This document shows, in pieces, positions 32,001 through 41,153 of a stretch of DNA of 64,000 nucleotides. The position numbers and the translations under genes were made by a program. This stretch comes from Aaosphaeria pasadenensis (Eukaryota; Ascomycota; Dothideomycetes; Pleosporales). Where the stretch lies: the NCBI GenBank assembly GCA_022813625.1, contig JAKLMB010000010.1:62001-126000 (forward strand), given 5' to 3'. Under the pieces are notes generated by a model. It was not told the origin of the DNA. It did not search any database and saw only the letters and a program-made list of their open reading frames with translations. The first letter of the stretch is position 1. Every line of letters starts with the position of its first letter.

Positions 32001-32998
32001 TTCTTCGCAGTTTCGATAGCCATTTCAAGATCCTTTGGATTGGAATAGTGATCGAACTTTGCCCTGAAAAGAAGTGTCTTCGTGATAGCAGCATCGACAA
32101 AACTTTCTGGATTCAAAGATTCGAAATTGATGGTGTTGATGGACTGTAACGCTGAACTGAGGCTCTTCACATCACTCGTTCGATTGATTTGATTGGCCAC
32201 ACAATCTGCCACCTCCACTGCAGCCTTGGTATGGTATTCGTTCGAGGGTGGAAATAACTCCAAGGCCTGGGCAAAGGACGATCGGGCAGACTCAAGATCT
32301 GTAAGATCTCCCCGCAAGCCGAACTGACGCTTCAGGCTGGAAGCTCTGTTATACAGAAATATCCCCTTGGTTACACCTATCGGCATTTCTACAATTTGAC
32401 GTACATCGTTGATGGTTTCGAGATCCTGTGGTAATAGTGTGAGCTTGCTCTTCCACTTTTTCAAATTGGACAACGCGGCATTGGCTAATTCAAGTGCAGC
32501 CTGGTAGTCGTCATCATTTTTCTCCCCATAGGCAAAGTAACGGTAGATGTACGTCCTACTCAGAAAACAAGCTTCGAAGAGGTTGCACTGCGAGGGTTTC
32601 GGTGCGAGATCATAGATCGGTCGTAGCTTCTCTGTGAGTTCGTCAAGAACCTTATTATCATTTGTCGCAAAGAATAGATCTCGGGTCTGGTGGCATTCCG
32701 CGAGCAATAGATCGTGTAGAAATTCGCTCAAAAAGTCATTGCGCGCAAACGGCTGCAGTGAATGATCTTCATTCAGGACATTGATCGCTCCTTGTGAAAG
32801 ACTGATTGACTTGCGGAGAGCGTTGATATCGCCACTGCGTTGGTAGTAATCAGCCTGCTCCGTAGCCTGGAACGCGAGCTCTTCGGCGATTGGGATCTTT
32901 TCTTCTGTTGCTTTATCCAATACACCCAGCGCTGATCGGACGGATCCGCCAAGGCGCTTCATGGCTTTGGAGAACGGCATTGCTCTTAAAAGCCTCAA
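29046..32998 (-). CDS. TPR protein with C-terminal CHAT (caspase-related) protease domain
   Basis: Exons 32998-31438, 31377-31123 and 31045-29046 give 1,271 residues. The intron at 31046-31122 (GTAAGC...CTAAC...CATAG) is required by frame. The 60-nt intron at 31378-31437 (GTAACA...CACTAAT...AACAG) is in frame and stop-free, but removing it restores normal TPR spacing. The first ~800 residues are tetratricopeptide-like helices (for example MRLHNLANGLRDVYSSTGDSD and RLHSLASVLVDKFSRTKEIQ). The C-terminal ~390 residues form a CHAT domain with DIFHFSCHAEPD (His1109) and LAYLSACCTAQQ (Cys1163), the separase/caspase-like dyad, then LAAILQLIGFPAVIGTLWEADD. Both catalytic residues are intact. No P-loop NTPase is seen, so this is not an NLR. 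It is divergent from a gasdermin-like gene and is its likely activating protease. Confidence 0.92.
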
Positions 32999-33945
32999 AA
33001 TCCAGTGTGTTTGTATATTTTTTGATATGTGAAAAGAGGGACGGATTCCGTTTAAAAGACGAATGAAGTGTACATTATTGGATGGAGAATGTGGGATGTT
33101 GTTTGTTCTGAATTAGATACGTCGGGCTGGCCCCCTGCTAGTATTTTATGTCCACAACAGTGCCTTCTTGAGGTTTTTCGCGACTAGTTAAGATTGTTTA
33201 CCGGCTACAGTACACTCTTAAATAGACACTTTAGGTATAGAACACACATGAAGTTAGCATGCGGCCAGCCCGACGTGCCAACCCTCTATACTTTGGAATA
33301 ACTGGGGCTTGTAGTTTCTCGAGTGAACTTAACTTTACAAAAGAGGCATGCTTTACGGGCCAAACTAGTCGGATATGTAGCCGAGCATGCGACGTTGGAG
33401 ATATAAGCACTAAACAGGGTTGTACCTGGACGACTACCGGTCCAGAATTCTGGCCCCCAAAGTACCATATTCGTCTAGTTGCACCAATAAACGGTGCGAG
33501 ACGTCTTGAAGATGTCGTAGAAATGATAAACAAACTTGGGCCATGACTCGTGGAGCGGAATATTCGTCAACTCAACAGTCAGCAATGGGACGATTTCATT
33601 ACCTCCCCACCAAATATTCATTCCTTTGGCATGGGAGTTTCGAGGTTACATTTCCATATCTGGTGCATGCCAAATATTCAGCCGCGCTCTGTGTGATGAA
33701 TGCACATTAGCTAACTTCCTTGCTAGTTTCTAACTAAAATAGTTTCAAATTAATGATAGGTCAGCAGAAGATTGGAACTCTTAGTTGCAGTAGGAATAAT
33801 AGGTGCACTGAGCTGAAATAGCTTTCAGTGTTGTTGCTTCCAGGCTTGGCATTTACTGGCCGAGCAATCCAATTGCTATAAACTTTCATCCTCTCCATCC
33901 ATTATAACCGTTCTCGATACACTACCTCGTATTGTACAAACCACA
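32999..33945. promoter_or_regulatory. Divergent promoter region: TPR-CHAT protease / gasdermin-like gene
   Basis: 947 bp between the two start codons. On the gasdermin side a CCAAT box (33869-33873) and TATAAA (33877-33882) lie 64-77 bp before the ATG, followed by a C/T-rich initiator stretch. A 95-codon open frame (33259-33546) lies inside; see findings. Confidence 0.6.
33869..33882 (+). promoter_or_regulatory. CCAAT plus TATAAA core promoter of the gasdermin-like gene
   Basis: CCAAT, three bases, then TATAAA, placed 64-77 bp before the start codon and followed by a pyrimidine-rich stretch (CTTTCATCCTCTCCATCC). Confidence 0.5.
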
Positions 33946-34977
33946 ATGGCAGCCAATCTTCTTTTGCTCAATGAATTTTTGCCCTCGTCGGCGCTGGGCC
34001 TAGGATGGCTCGCCGATACTCTCAAAGACCCCGTGATGGATGCATTTCAATCACCGAAGCCAATTCCTGAAGAATCCGTTCTGCGCACTGTCGGCCAAAA
34101 TTTTGAGGCTCTTGCATCTTCAGCTAGCACAAACTCTTTTCGGCTATCGTTGACCCGTCTCCTCAAGAATTCGGATAGTTTCAAGAACTCTAAGGATGCG
34201 GAGCTCAAGGCGGTTGAGGTCAATCGTTACTTACTTCGCCAACCGAAAGCAGTCTTCCGCGAGCTTGTCAAGGACGAACAAGCACGAGCGTGGCTCAATG
34301 AGACCATTGAGGCCGGACACCGATCGTACATGATCGTCGAATTGCAGACAGCGAAAGATCCAGCTCTTGGTAGAAAACAAACGAGTGAGAGTTCTGTTGA
34401 TGTGGACCTGACCGTTCCTGTCAGCACCATCGCAACAGGAGGTGTAGATGTGCTTGGATTAGGTACGCCACTTGATACACTTGACTGTACAATTCCAGAT
34501 CCACTCACTGACAACCAAAACAGGGGCACAACTCGACTCCGAAGTCGGAGGTGGATATTCGCGAACCAGCGACCAAAAGAAGAACTTTTCCCTTGAAGGA
34601 GAACACATATTTGCTATTGGCTTCAAGAGGATCGTTTGGAGGAGTCTCGGTTTTAGGTATGTCCATTCCTTCTACTCGGATTGCTTGTGCTATACTGATG
34701 GAACCGAAGCAAAAACATAGATAAAGCAAGGCTTGATGACAAGATAACTTGGTCTGTTTTCGGTGAGAAGCGTGGCAATAACGAAGAAGAGGTTATCGGC
34801 GCAGACCTTGCAGATGAGCTCGATGGCAAGTATGTTCCGGGCGAGGGCGAGGAAGTCGGCGAGGACGAGGATGAAGATGAAGAAGACGAGGACGATGAAG
34901 TTGCAGAGCTTCTCGGAAATAGCATTGCAGTCGGTAATCAAGTTTACATGGTAGCTGGGGAAGAGGATGATGATTAG
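33946..34977 (+). CDS. Gasdermin-like pore-forming cell-death protein (fungal HET-Q1/RCD-1 type)
   Basis: Exons 33946-34462, 34524-34656 and 34710-34977, with 61- and 53-nt introns that have proper branch sites, give 305 residues. A hydrophobic N-terminus (residues 1-25) is followed by a helical region with YLLRQPKAVFRELVKD and ARAWLNETI. A beta-rich part comes next: YMIVELQTAKD (from residue 128), SVDVDLTVPVS, and EGEHIFAIGFKRIVW (from residue 197). This order of helices and long beta hairpins, the size and the adjacency to a CHAT protease fit fungal gasdermins, known members of which oligomerise into plasma-membrane pores after removal of a ~5-kDa C-terminal piece. Here residues ~251-305 form a strongly acidic tail (EDEDEDEEDEDDE), a plausible autoinhibitory segment. 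The call is from pattern and context, not from a detectable catalytic motif. Confidence 0.62.
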
Positions 34978-35089
34978 AGATTTAGTATCAGCATAAACAA
35001 CTACATCAAGGCACCAATACTCTCCATTTGCTAGTAAACGATTTGATTCTCGCACATCTGGTAATACATCCATCGCCTTCAGTAGAGAA

Positions 35090-36043
35090 TCACGTGGAAT
35101 GGAACGGCATAAGATGCTTGTTCTTCTCCAAGAAATCCCTGAAGGACGTCAGGGGGACTCCGTAGCTCTCAAGATTCTGAACGTTGACCAGTCCATCAAG
35201 GTCTCGCGACACAATCTGACCCAGCTCGTAAATCTCGTTAACGTGTAGTGAGGCTATGTCTCGTGCTCTCGGCTCTTTAGTATTTCCCTTCTGCCATTCT
35301 TCATCTTCTTTGAACACTAGATCGATCTTCCTTCCACTCACAGATTCGATAGTGGATACGATCTCCGATGGTTTTAGCAACTGGGACGCGAGTGAGATTT
35401 CCTTCCCGTCGAATTTCGCTGGATTATCAAGGGCCGCCGCTGTAAAAGCACCGATATCATCAGGGCTCACCAGAGATACCGTGGTGGAGGGTAAGAAATT
35501 GGTGACGAACTGTCCCTCTGACAAAGATGGGAAGTAGCATTTAGGAGCGTCGAGGAAGTTAGACATGAAGAACCCTGGGCGAATGATAGTCCAGGATATC
35601 CCGGATCCGCGAATGATGTTTTCAACGTCAGCCTTGCCCAGCAGAGCTGGAGCAAGTATAGATGCCGGAGGTGAAGAGTATTTGCTCCGTAATTCAGGGT
35701 CACTGATTGGTAGGGATGTCGAATGAACGATGTGCTTCACTCCGACGGATTTGGCGATTGTGATCAGTGACAACGCCTCCTTGGTTTCGGAATCGTCGGT
35801 GAACGAGGGCATCTGATTTAAGAAGATTGTAGAGCACCCCTGGATTGCGGACTCAACAGCTTCAGTGCTGGAAAGAGTTCCTTCGAATAGAGTTGCTCCT
35901 TTATCTGCCAATGCCAGAGCTCGCGCATCTTTCGTATCTCTGATCAGGGCATGGACCTTCCACCCAGACTTTAAGAGGTGGTGAGCAGCAGCTTTGCCTT
36001 GGCTGCCAGTGGCGCGTGTGACGAGGACGGTTTTGGAATTCAT
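35090..36043 (-). CDS. NmrA-like NAD(P)-binding protein
   Basis: A single exon of 317 residues starts MNSKTVLVTRATGSQGKAAA; the Rossmann motif here reads TRATGSQG, with Arg-Ala where many relatives have Gly-Ala. HLLKSGWKVHALIRD, GATLFEGTLSSTEAVESAI, GCSTIFLNQ, GVKHIVHSTS, and IIRPGFFMSNFL follow, the atypical-SDR/NmrA layout lacking the catalytic Tyr-x3-Lys. NmrA proteins act as redox (NAD/NADP) sensors that restrain transcription factors, though some relatives are true reductases. TATAAAAA (reverse of 36125-36132) lies about 85 bp upstream. It is divergent from a Zn2Cys6 regulator, an arrangement that fits a sensor-regulator pair, and converges on the gasdermin-like gene 112 bp away. Confidence 0.9.
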   Translation of the reverse strand: MNSKTVLVTRATGSQGKAAAHHLLKSGWKVHALIRDTKDARALALADKGATLFEGTLSSTEAVESAIQGCSTIFLNQMPSFTDDSETKEALSLITIAKSVGVKHIVHSTSLPISDPELRSKYSSPPASILAPALLGKADVENIIRGSGISWTIIRPGFFMSNFLDAPKCYFPSLSEGQFVTNFLPSTTVSLVSPDDIGAFTAAALDNPAKFDGKEISLASQLLKPSEIVSTIESVSGRKIDLVFKEDEEWQKGNTKEPRARDIASLHVNEIYELGQIVSRDLDGLVNVQNLESYGVPLTSFRDFLEKNKHLMPFHST

Positions 36044-36391
36044 TGAGGATATGAAGATAGTGATGTACTATTGTAGACTTTGATAGGATCTGAACTGGGC
36101 ATTGTGAAAAGATCCCAACTGTTATTTTTATAGACCACCAGCATTTTGATATTTTGATGCTGAGAAATGCCAGTTGTGAATGGCGTACCAGTCACCTACT
36201 CAGTTGGCCCAAAGGTAATTGTCATCAATCTGCACTAACCAATTTGAGTCTTCTAGGTGGACGAAATTGCGGACTTCCATGATCACGTGATGTGCGGAAG
36301 TCCGCCTTTCATCTGACGTGATGGCTTGATTGCTCATTGTAACTGCAAAGTCACTTTGGCAAGTCATCAACTTGTCCCATCTTGTATTGGA
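36044..36391. promoter_or_regulatory. Divergent promoter: NmrA-like / Zn2Cys6 regulator
   Basis: 348 bp between start codons. It includes the TATA-like element of the NmrA gene and a near-perfect inverted repeat with TGCGGAAGTCCGC and GCGGACTTCC-type pieces at about 36263-36305 (TTGCGGACTTCCATGATC ... GTGCGGAAGTCCGC). Its CGG half sites are what a Zn2Cys6 factor would bind. Confidence 0.6.
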
Positions 36392-37606
36392 ATGCCTGCC
36401 GATAGACTACGATCGAGCAACGCTCAGGGAAGACAAAAATCGTGCTCAGAATGCGCGTCCTCCAAGCGTCGATGTGATCAAAGTCAGCCGTGTTGTTCAC
36501 GATGTCGCAAGCAAGATCTTCGTTGCGTATATCCTCAAATGCCCTCTCAACTCGTAGATTCCACAATACGAGATGAGAGCACTGAGCCTGAATTGATACC
36601 TGATGATGAGCTTTTCCCTGTCGCTATGCTGAATGAACCTGGAGTTGGTGCACTCGATTTCGACTTCCCTTCAGCCAATCAATCAGTTGCTACACTGAAT
36701 GACTTACTTGGTGGAGATGTCGAGGCAATGGAACTCACCCCAATGCCCACGAGTCCCAACTATCGCGTGGGCAAACAGTTTACCGCAGCGCAGGTGTCGT
36801 CTCAGGCTCGGTCTCGCGTCGAGTACTCGATGCAACAGCTCAAGCTCGCCCCGGCAATGATGGTGAAGGAAAATTGTACTCACTGGTGCCACCCACAGCT
36901 TTACGCTGACGATATGCCTCGATGCGTTCAGGACGCTCAGGCCGCCTGTGCGCTCTACATATCGCGCAATGATATCAACGCCACAGTTGTTGCCCGCCAT
37001 ATAACCGAACGCACGAAAGAATTACTCGATACTCCCATCACCCATTCACCGACCCAATTGCTCGCACGGACACATGCGCTCCTTCTGTACCAGATAATAC
37101 ACTTTTTCAATGACGATATACGCTACCATGCCTACATCGACGTGACCACCGAAGCTCTAGAAGAGGCTGGATATGCTCTCCATTCGATGATCCAGTCGTA
37201 CGAAGATCCAAGCGGACCCATACAGCTCTATCCAAGCGCAGCAGCGCGAACAGCATGGAAGAACTACATCATCAGAGAATCAAGCCGGAGAACACTACTG
37301 ATCGCTTTCCATTTCGTTGCCTTGTGTAAACTATTCCGCGGCTGGCTGTCTGCGTGTCGAGACGATCTTGTGCTGGGTAATCGTGTTACCTACTCTGCTC
37401 ATCTCTGGAAAGTCGACAATGCTTTGGATTTCGCACTGGCTTGGAATGAGAAGAATCATTTCCTGGTCAAGGAATTAGACTTCGACAATCTTCTGGAGAA
37501 TGCAAAACCGGACGATGTCGATGTCTTTGGAAAGATGTTGCTGACGGGTGTGCTGGGCATCGACGATGTCAAAGCATGGCTCTACACACGGGGAGGTAAA
37601 CTCTGA
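36392..37606 (+). CDS. Zn2Cys6 transcription factor, AflR-like short type
   Basis: ATG 36392 (MPADRLRSSNAQGRQKSC) begins a 404-residue protein without introns; the frame is open upstream to 36326 but the zinc cluster starts just after the chosen start. The cluster is KSCSECASSKRRCDQSQPCC followed by SRC and six residues before the last Cys, with an unusual Cys-Cys pair. No long Fungal_trans domain is present; the C-terminal half contains helices such as QLLARTHALLLYQIIHFFND and ESSRRTLLIAFHFVALCKLF, as in regulators of secondary metabolism clusters. Its neighbour is an NmrA-like gene read in the opposite direction. Target genes unknown; its own promoter CGG repeat suggests autoregulation (inference). 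Confidence 0.9.
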   Translation: MPADRLRSSNAQGRQKSCSECASSKRRCDQSQPCCSRCRKQDLRCVYPQMPSQLVDSTIRDESTEPELIPDDELFPVAMLNEPGVGALDFDFPSANQSVATLNDLLGGDVEAMELTPMPTSPNYRVGKQFTAAQVSSQARSRVEYSMQQLKLAPAMMVKENCTHWCHPQLYADDMPRCVQDAQAACALYISRNDINATVVARHITERTKELLDTPITHSPTQLLARTHALLLYQIIHFFNDDIRYHAYIDVTTEALEEAGYALHSMIQSYEDPSGPIQLYPSAAARTAWKNYIIRESSRRTLLIAFHFVALCKLFRGWLSACRDDLVLGNRVTYSAHLWKVDNALDFALAWNEKNHFLVKELDFDNLLENAKPDDVDVFGKMLLTGVLGIDDVKAWLYTRGGKL

Positions 37607-37742
37607 ATCTCGTTCACGAAATTGGGGTTTCAGGGGAAATGGGAGAACACATAACGTCGTGTCTGTTCATTATCATATAATCTGAAACGCTAATGGTATA
37701 TATGCGGCAAATTTCCACCTCCATACACAAAGGGCATGACCC

Positions 37743-38532
37743 TTACAACAATACAGCCAGACCGACAAGACCGGCAATCAGACTTCCTCCAACCATTGGA
37801 CGGACGTTGGCGGCGGCACCGGGAGAGCTGCTCGAGCTGGGAGGTGCTGTAGAGGTTCCATTTGCGTTTACGTTTTGGATGGAAACGCCAGCGACGCCGG
37901 TTGAGTTCGAGCACTCGTCATCAGCGAGGAGAGCCGCGGTAGCGTTAAATGTGATATCCGCGCACTATTAAATACCCATTAGTACCGTCGAACACCCATT
38001 GCGCACCTAGGGTAGAAAACCTACGTTGTACAACGAAGCACCTGTCGAAGCGATCTGGATGATCTGCAACGAAGCCTGCTTCCCATCGACACTGCTCGCG
38101 TTCAAACCCGCAGCTGCGAGGCCTGCCGCGAGCTTAGCCTTGCCGGTCTCCTTCAGACAGAAGGTTCCATTTCCGGTCTGGTTGAAGTTGGAGACGAGGG
38201 AGATGTTGAAGGCGGAGACGTTGGTGCCGATGCCGAGATTGACGTAGGTGAGGGCCCATGGGTGATGTACGTCCAGCTTGATGGAGCCGCCTGTTGCGGG
38301 CCATTGGGTACGGTTGTTGACGTCCTCTGTCTCACTGATGTTTGCGCCTGATGGGGGATGTTAGGAATGTGGTGGAATGCGGTGTGGATGGGAAATCAAT
38401 CGTACATGGGAAGATCCATTGAGAGGCACCCTCCTCGAAAGAGTCACCGCGCCAGTAAGGATATTCGACGAGGAAATGCGCAGAGGCGACGCTCATGGCA
38501 GACAAAGCTGCGGTAACGGTGGTGAACCTCAT
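37743..38532 (-). CDS. GPI-anchored copper-binding X325 (Bim1-like) protein
   Basis: Exons 38532-38406, 38347-38025 and 37964-37743, with 58- and 60-nt introns, give 223 residues. The signal peptide ends VASA and mature residue 1 is His19 (HFLVEYPYWRG), the histidine-brace arrangement of the LPMO-like X325/Bim1 family. Cysteines (FPCANIS, TFCLKE, LYNCADITF, DDECSNST) fit the family's disulfides, and several N-glycosylation sequons occur (NRT, NVS, NIS, NQT, NGT, NAS). The C-terminus is Ser/Pro-rich, then hydrophobic (GGSLIAGLVGLAVLL), a GPI-anchor signal. Known members bind copper but do not cleave polysaccharides; Cryptococcus Bim1/Cbi1 aids copper uptake and cell-wall integrity. A TATAAAGG lies about 165 bp before the start. 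Confidence 0.9.
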
Positions 38533-39468
38533 CTTGATAATGTTCAATCGTAATCCAATTGCAAGTGAATGGGCGATTTGGATGATGCAAGCAAGACACG
38601 AGATTAAATCACAATCTCACGACTTCAGCGATAGTAAGAAAGGTCAACAAACAAACAACCAAGAATTCTCGTATTCGTGCGAGATACCAGCTCCTTTATA
38701 CCTCTCCAACCTCCCCACCTCTCCTTCCCACATCGCGAAGTTCTCGCCAGACCCCGCCGCCCCATTCCCACATTCCCACCTCGCACCCCATCCCTAATTC
38801 TGCGTGTTCCGAACAAATCATGAACAACTATCCCCGAAGCGTAGCAAACAAACATGGCTCGGATCCATAGCATGCATATGACCATGGAGTTGAGGGAAGG
38901 TGAACAAGGAGAATTGGCCAATGGACCCTTGGATTGAGCTGATTGTGGCGTCTTTGGGTACTTGATTAGCTTTTCCGGTAGCCGTGCAATCCATACAAAT
39001 CCATTCAATCGCTACTCCCTTCAAGGTTATGAAGGTCGATGGTCTCACATTGGGAGGTAAACTGTAGGTTTTTACTGCTCAAACTTGCTCATTTTGCCAA
39101 GAGTGGATGGTGCGTCGTGATTGGCTGCCATTCCGAGGAGAGCAGTCGAGACTTTGGATGATCATAAAGGGCTTCATGCCGTGCCTTCATAGAGTATGAG
39201 AAAATGGGAGTGAATAAAAGAATAGAGCATCAATTTGGTTTAGGACTGTTCGATTTGATTCATATGCATGCTCATTTCATTCGGAATATCTACAAAAAGT
39301 ATGAACTTGTCGTTTCGATGGATGGTACCTGACGCCAAGGAGAAAATGCATGCCCTAGTCTACTTTTGGAAACGAATGCCCTGGCTGGTGGATATCATGA
39401 ACGCGAATAATGGGAAATCATAAATGCTTGTTGCTGATCGCATATGAACATGAACAATGCTTGTTCTT
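38533..39468. other. Intergenic region upstream of copper protein
   Basis: 936 bp holding the promoter of the X325 gene (TATAAAGG, reverse of 38693-38700) and the 3' end of the next minus-strand gene. Nothing coding. Confidence 0.45.
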
Positions 39469-41153
39469 CTAGAACATGCTGCTTTGCTTCTTCTTCAATG
39501 TACTCGTGCTGTTCTCGCTCGAGCTTCGTAGTCCCCAGAAGCTCTTCTTCTTCATCTTAGCCTGCGCATCTGCGGGCCTCAGTGAATTGCTGTGGAAAAA
39601 AGAACTCTGGCTCGCGGCGGGTCGTTGAGCAAGACCAGGAGGCTGCAAGTATGGACCCTGTGCAGCAGCCGGACGGGGAGGTTGCGCGGGTCGTGCAGTC
39701 TGCCAGGATCCAGCCGGTGCCTGCATAGAAGGTGTAGAATGTCGCTGGGCCTGTTGCGGTCGCGTGGGAGGGAGTAAGCTACTCTGATCGCCGAATTGTT
39801 TCCGCAGACGCTCCGTCTCCTTGTCCACCTCGGCTTGTTTCCGTCGACGTTCTTTTTCTTCCAGTTGGCGCTGCTTCTCTTCTTTCTCGAGGAATTTGCG
39901 CGTTTTGCGTGCTTCTTCTTCTTCCGCTTTCCGGCGTGCGCGACGGTTGACTTCTTCTTGTCGTTTTTGTTCCCGTGCTTCGGTCTCCACTTGTGCTTTC
40001 AGACGAGCTGTTTCGGCATCGATCTCCCATTGCGCACGTGGATCTAAGCGTTTTGCAGGCTGTGTGCTAGGTGGGCTGGTAGGCTGCCTGCCAGTTTGAA
40101 GTGGCGGCAGTGAGGTGCGTTTGGCAGCGTTCGGCGATGGTTGATTGTTGTACAACCCATTTGCCAATGCCGCCTTTTCAGACTGCATGGGCTGCTGTAA
40201 TCGAGGTGGCTGTTGAGGTGGTGCTTGTGGTCGAGGAGTCATCACGGGTGGGATCGTATTGCCAGGTTGAAGGGGAGAGGAGCCCTTTCTGCCCCGTAGA
40301 GGGCCACTATTCTTCCGCGAGTTGGGGTCGATGATGTTGAACGTCTCCCGCGTGTTGCTGAAGAAAAGGTCCCTGATCACTGCCGCTCCCAACAGCAAGA
40401 CAACCTCCAGACCTTTATAGTCTTCCATTTCCACCCTGTAGAGATTCGTCTCCATAATGGTCAACTCCCTCAATCCAGAGAACAGGGCGACCACGATATC
40501 CGGTTCTTTGCTCTTCTTAGCCTTCTTTCCAGTTGGGTCTGTTGTCTTCCCAGTCATGTAGCAAGTCAAATCCTTGCCAAATCTCCCTTCCTTCCTCCAA
40601 ACGAAGTTTATTTTGGGCGTTGTGGAATCCGCTCCAGGATCGTCCTGGCTACGGTCGAGGCTCGATGAGCTCGGTGTTCGGAATGTCGTTTGCGGCATGT
40701 TGAATTCGTAGGTCACTGTGCTGCTCCATTTCGATGTCTGCTGCCGTACGATGATCTGCATATCGGGATTGTAGAGCTGCACCGCGAATTCGGTGGGGAA
40801 GATCGGCTGCGGCGGGGGTGGAACACCTCCATTCCTGCGGATTTCCTCCTGTGATAAGGACGGTTGTGTCCAACCGGGCTTTGCTAGAACCTCGCTGTAC
40901 AGAATATCGGGATTGTGTGCATCGAAGAGGGCAGCGGCGTAGGTGTTTTTGGCTTCGTTCGAGGCGGGGTCGAGATGCTTCAGGGAGTATGTCGCTTCTG
41001 GTTCGGAACCATGCTGGGTGAAGTAGTAGGATTCGTTATGTTTGATGCCATCGGGTGAAGCCTTGAGAAAGAACGCTACTAGCGAGTTAGCTACATGCGC
41101 ACATGTTGTTTAGACTTTGTGAACTACTCACTGGGTAGGTTCTCGTCTAACAT
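39469..41153 (-). CDS. Conserved fungal protein with long charged coiled coil
   Basis: Exons 41153-41132 and 41078-39469 give 543 residues (542 if the second of two tandem AG acceptors, three bases apart, is used). The start ATG gives MLDENLP; in-frame sequence before it (SLYQSEPVIICYEA) also looks coding, so an additional upstream exon is possible. Residues 1-220 form a domain I do not recognise by name (AFFLKASPDG, HNPDILYSEVLAKPGW, FAVQLYNPDMQIIVRQ, then KINFVWRKEGRFGKDLTCYM and DIVVALFSGLRELTIMETNLYRVEMEDYKGLEVVL). A Pro/Gln-rich linker follows, then a Glu/Arg/Lys coiled coil (about residues 365-440) and a Pro/Ala-rich tail ending KKKQSSMF. No enzymatic motif is seen. Confidence 0.75.

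Noticed and set aside
29046..32998. Interpreting the TPR-CHAT gene as two genes split at about 31 kb
   Set aside because: A phase-correct 77-nt intron with canonical CTAAC branch site joins the parts, and TPR plus CHAT is a known architecture.
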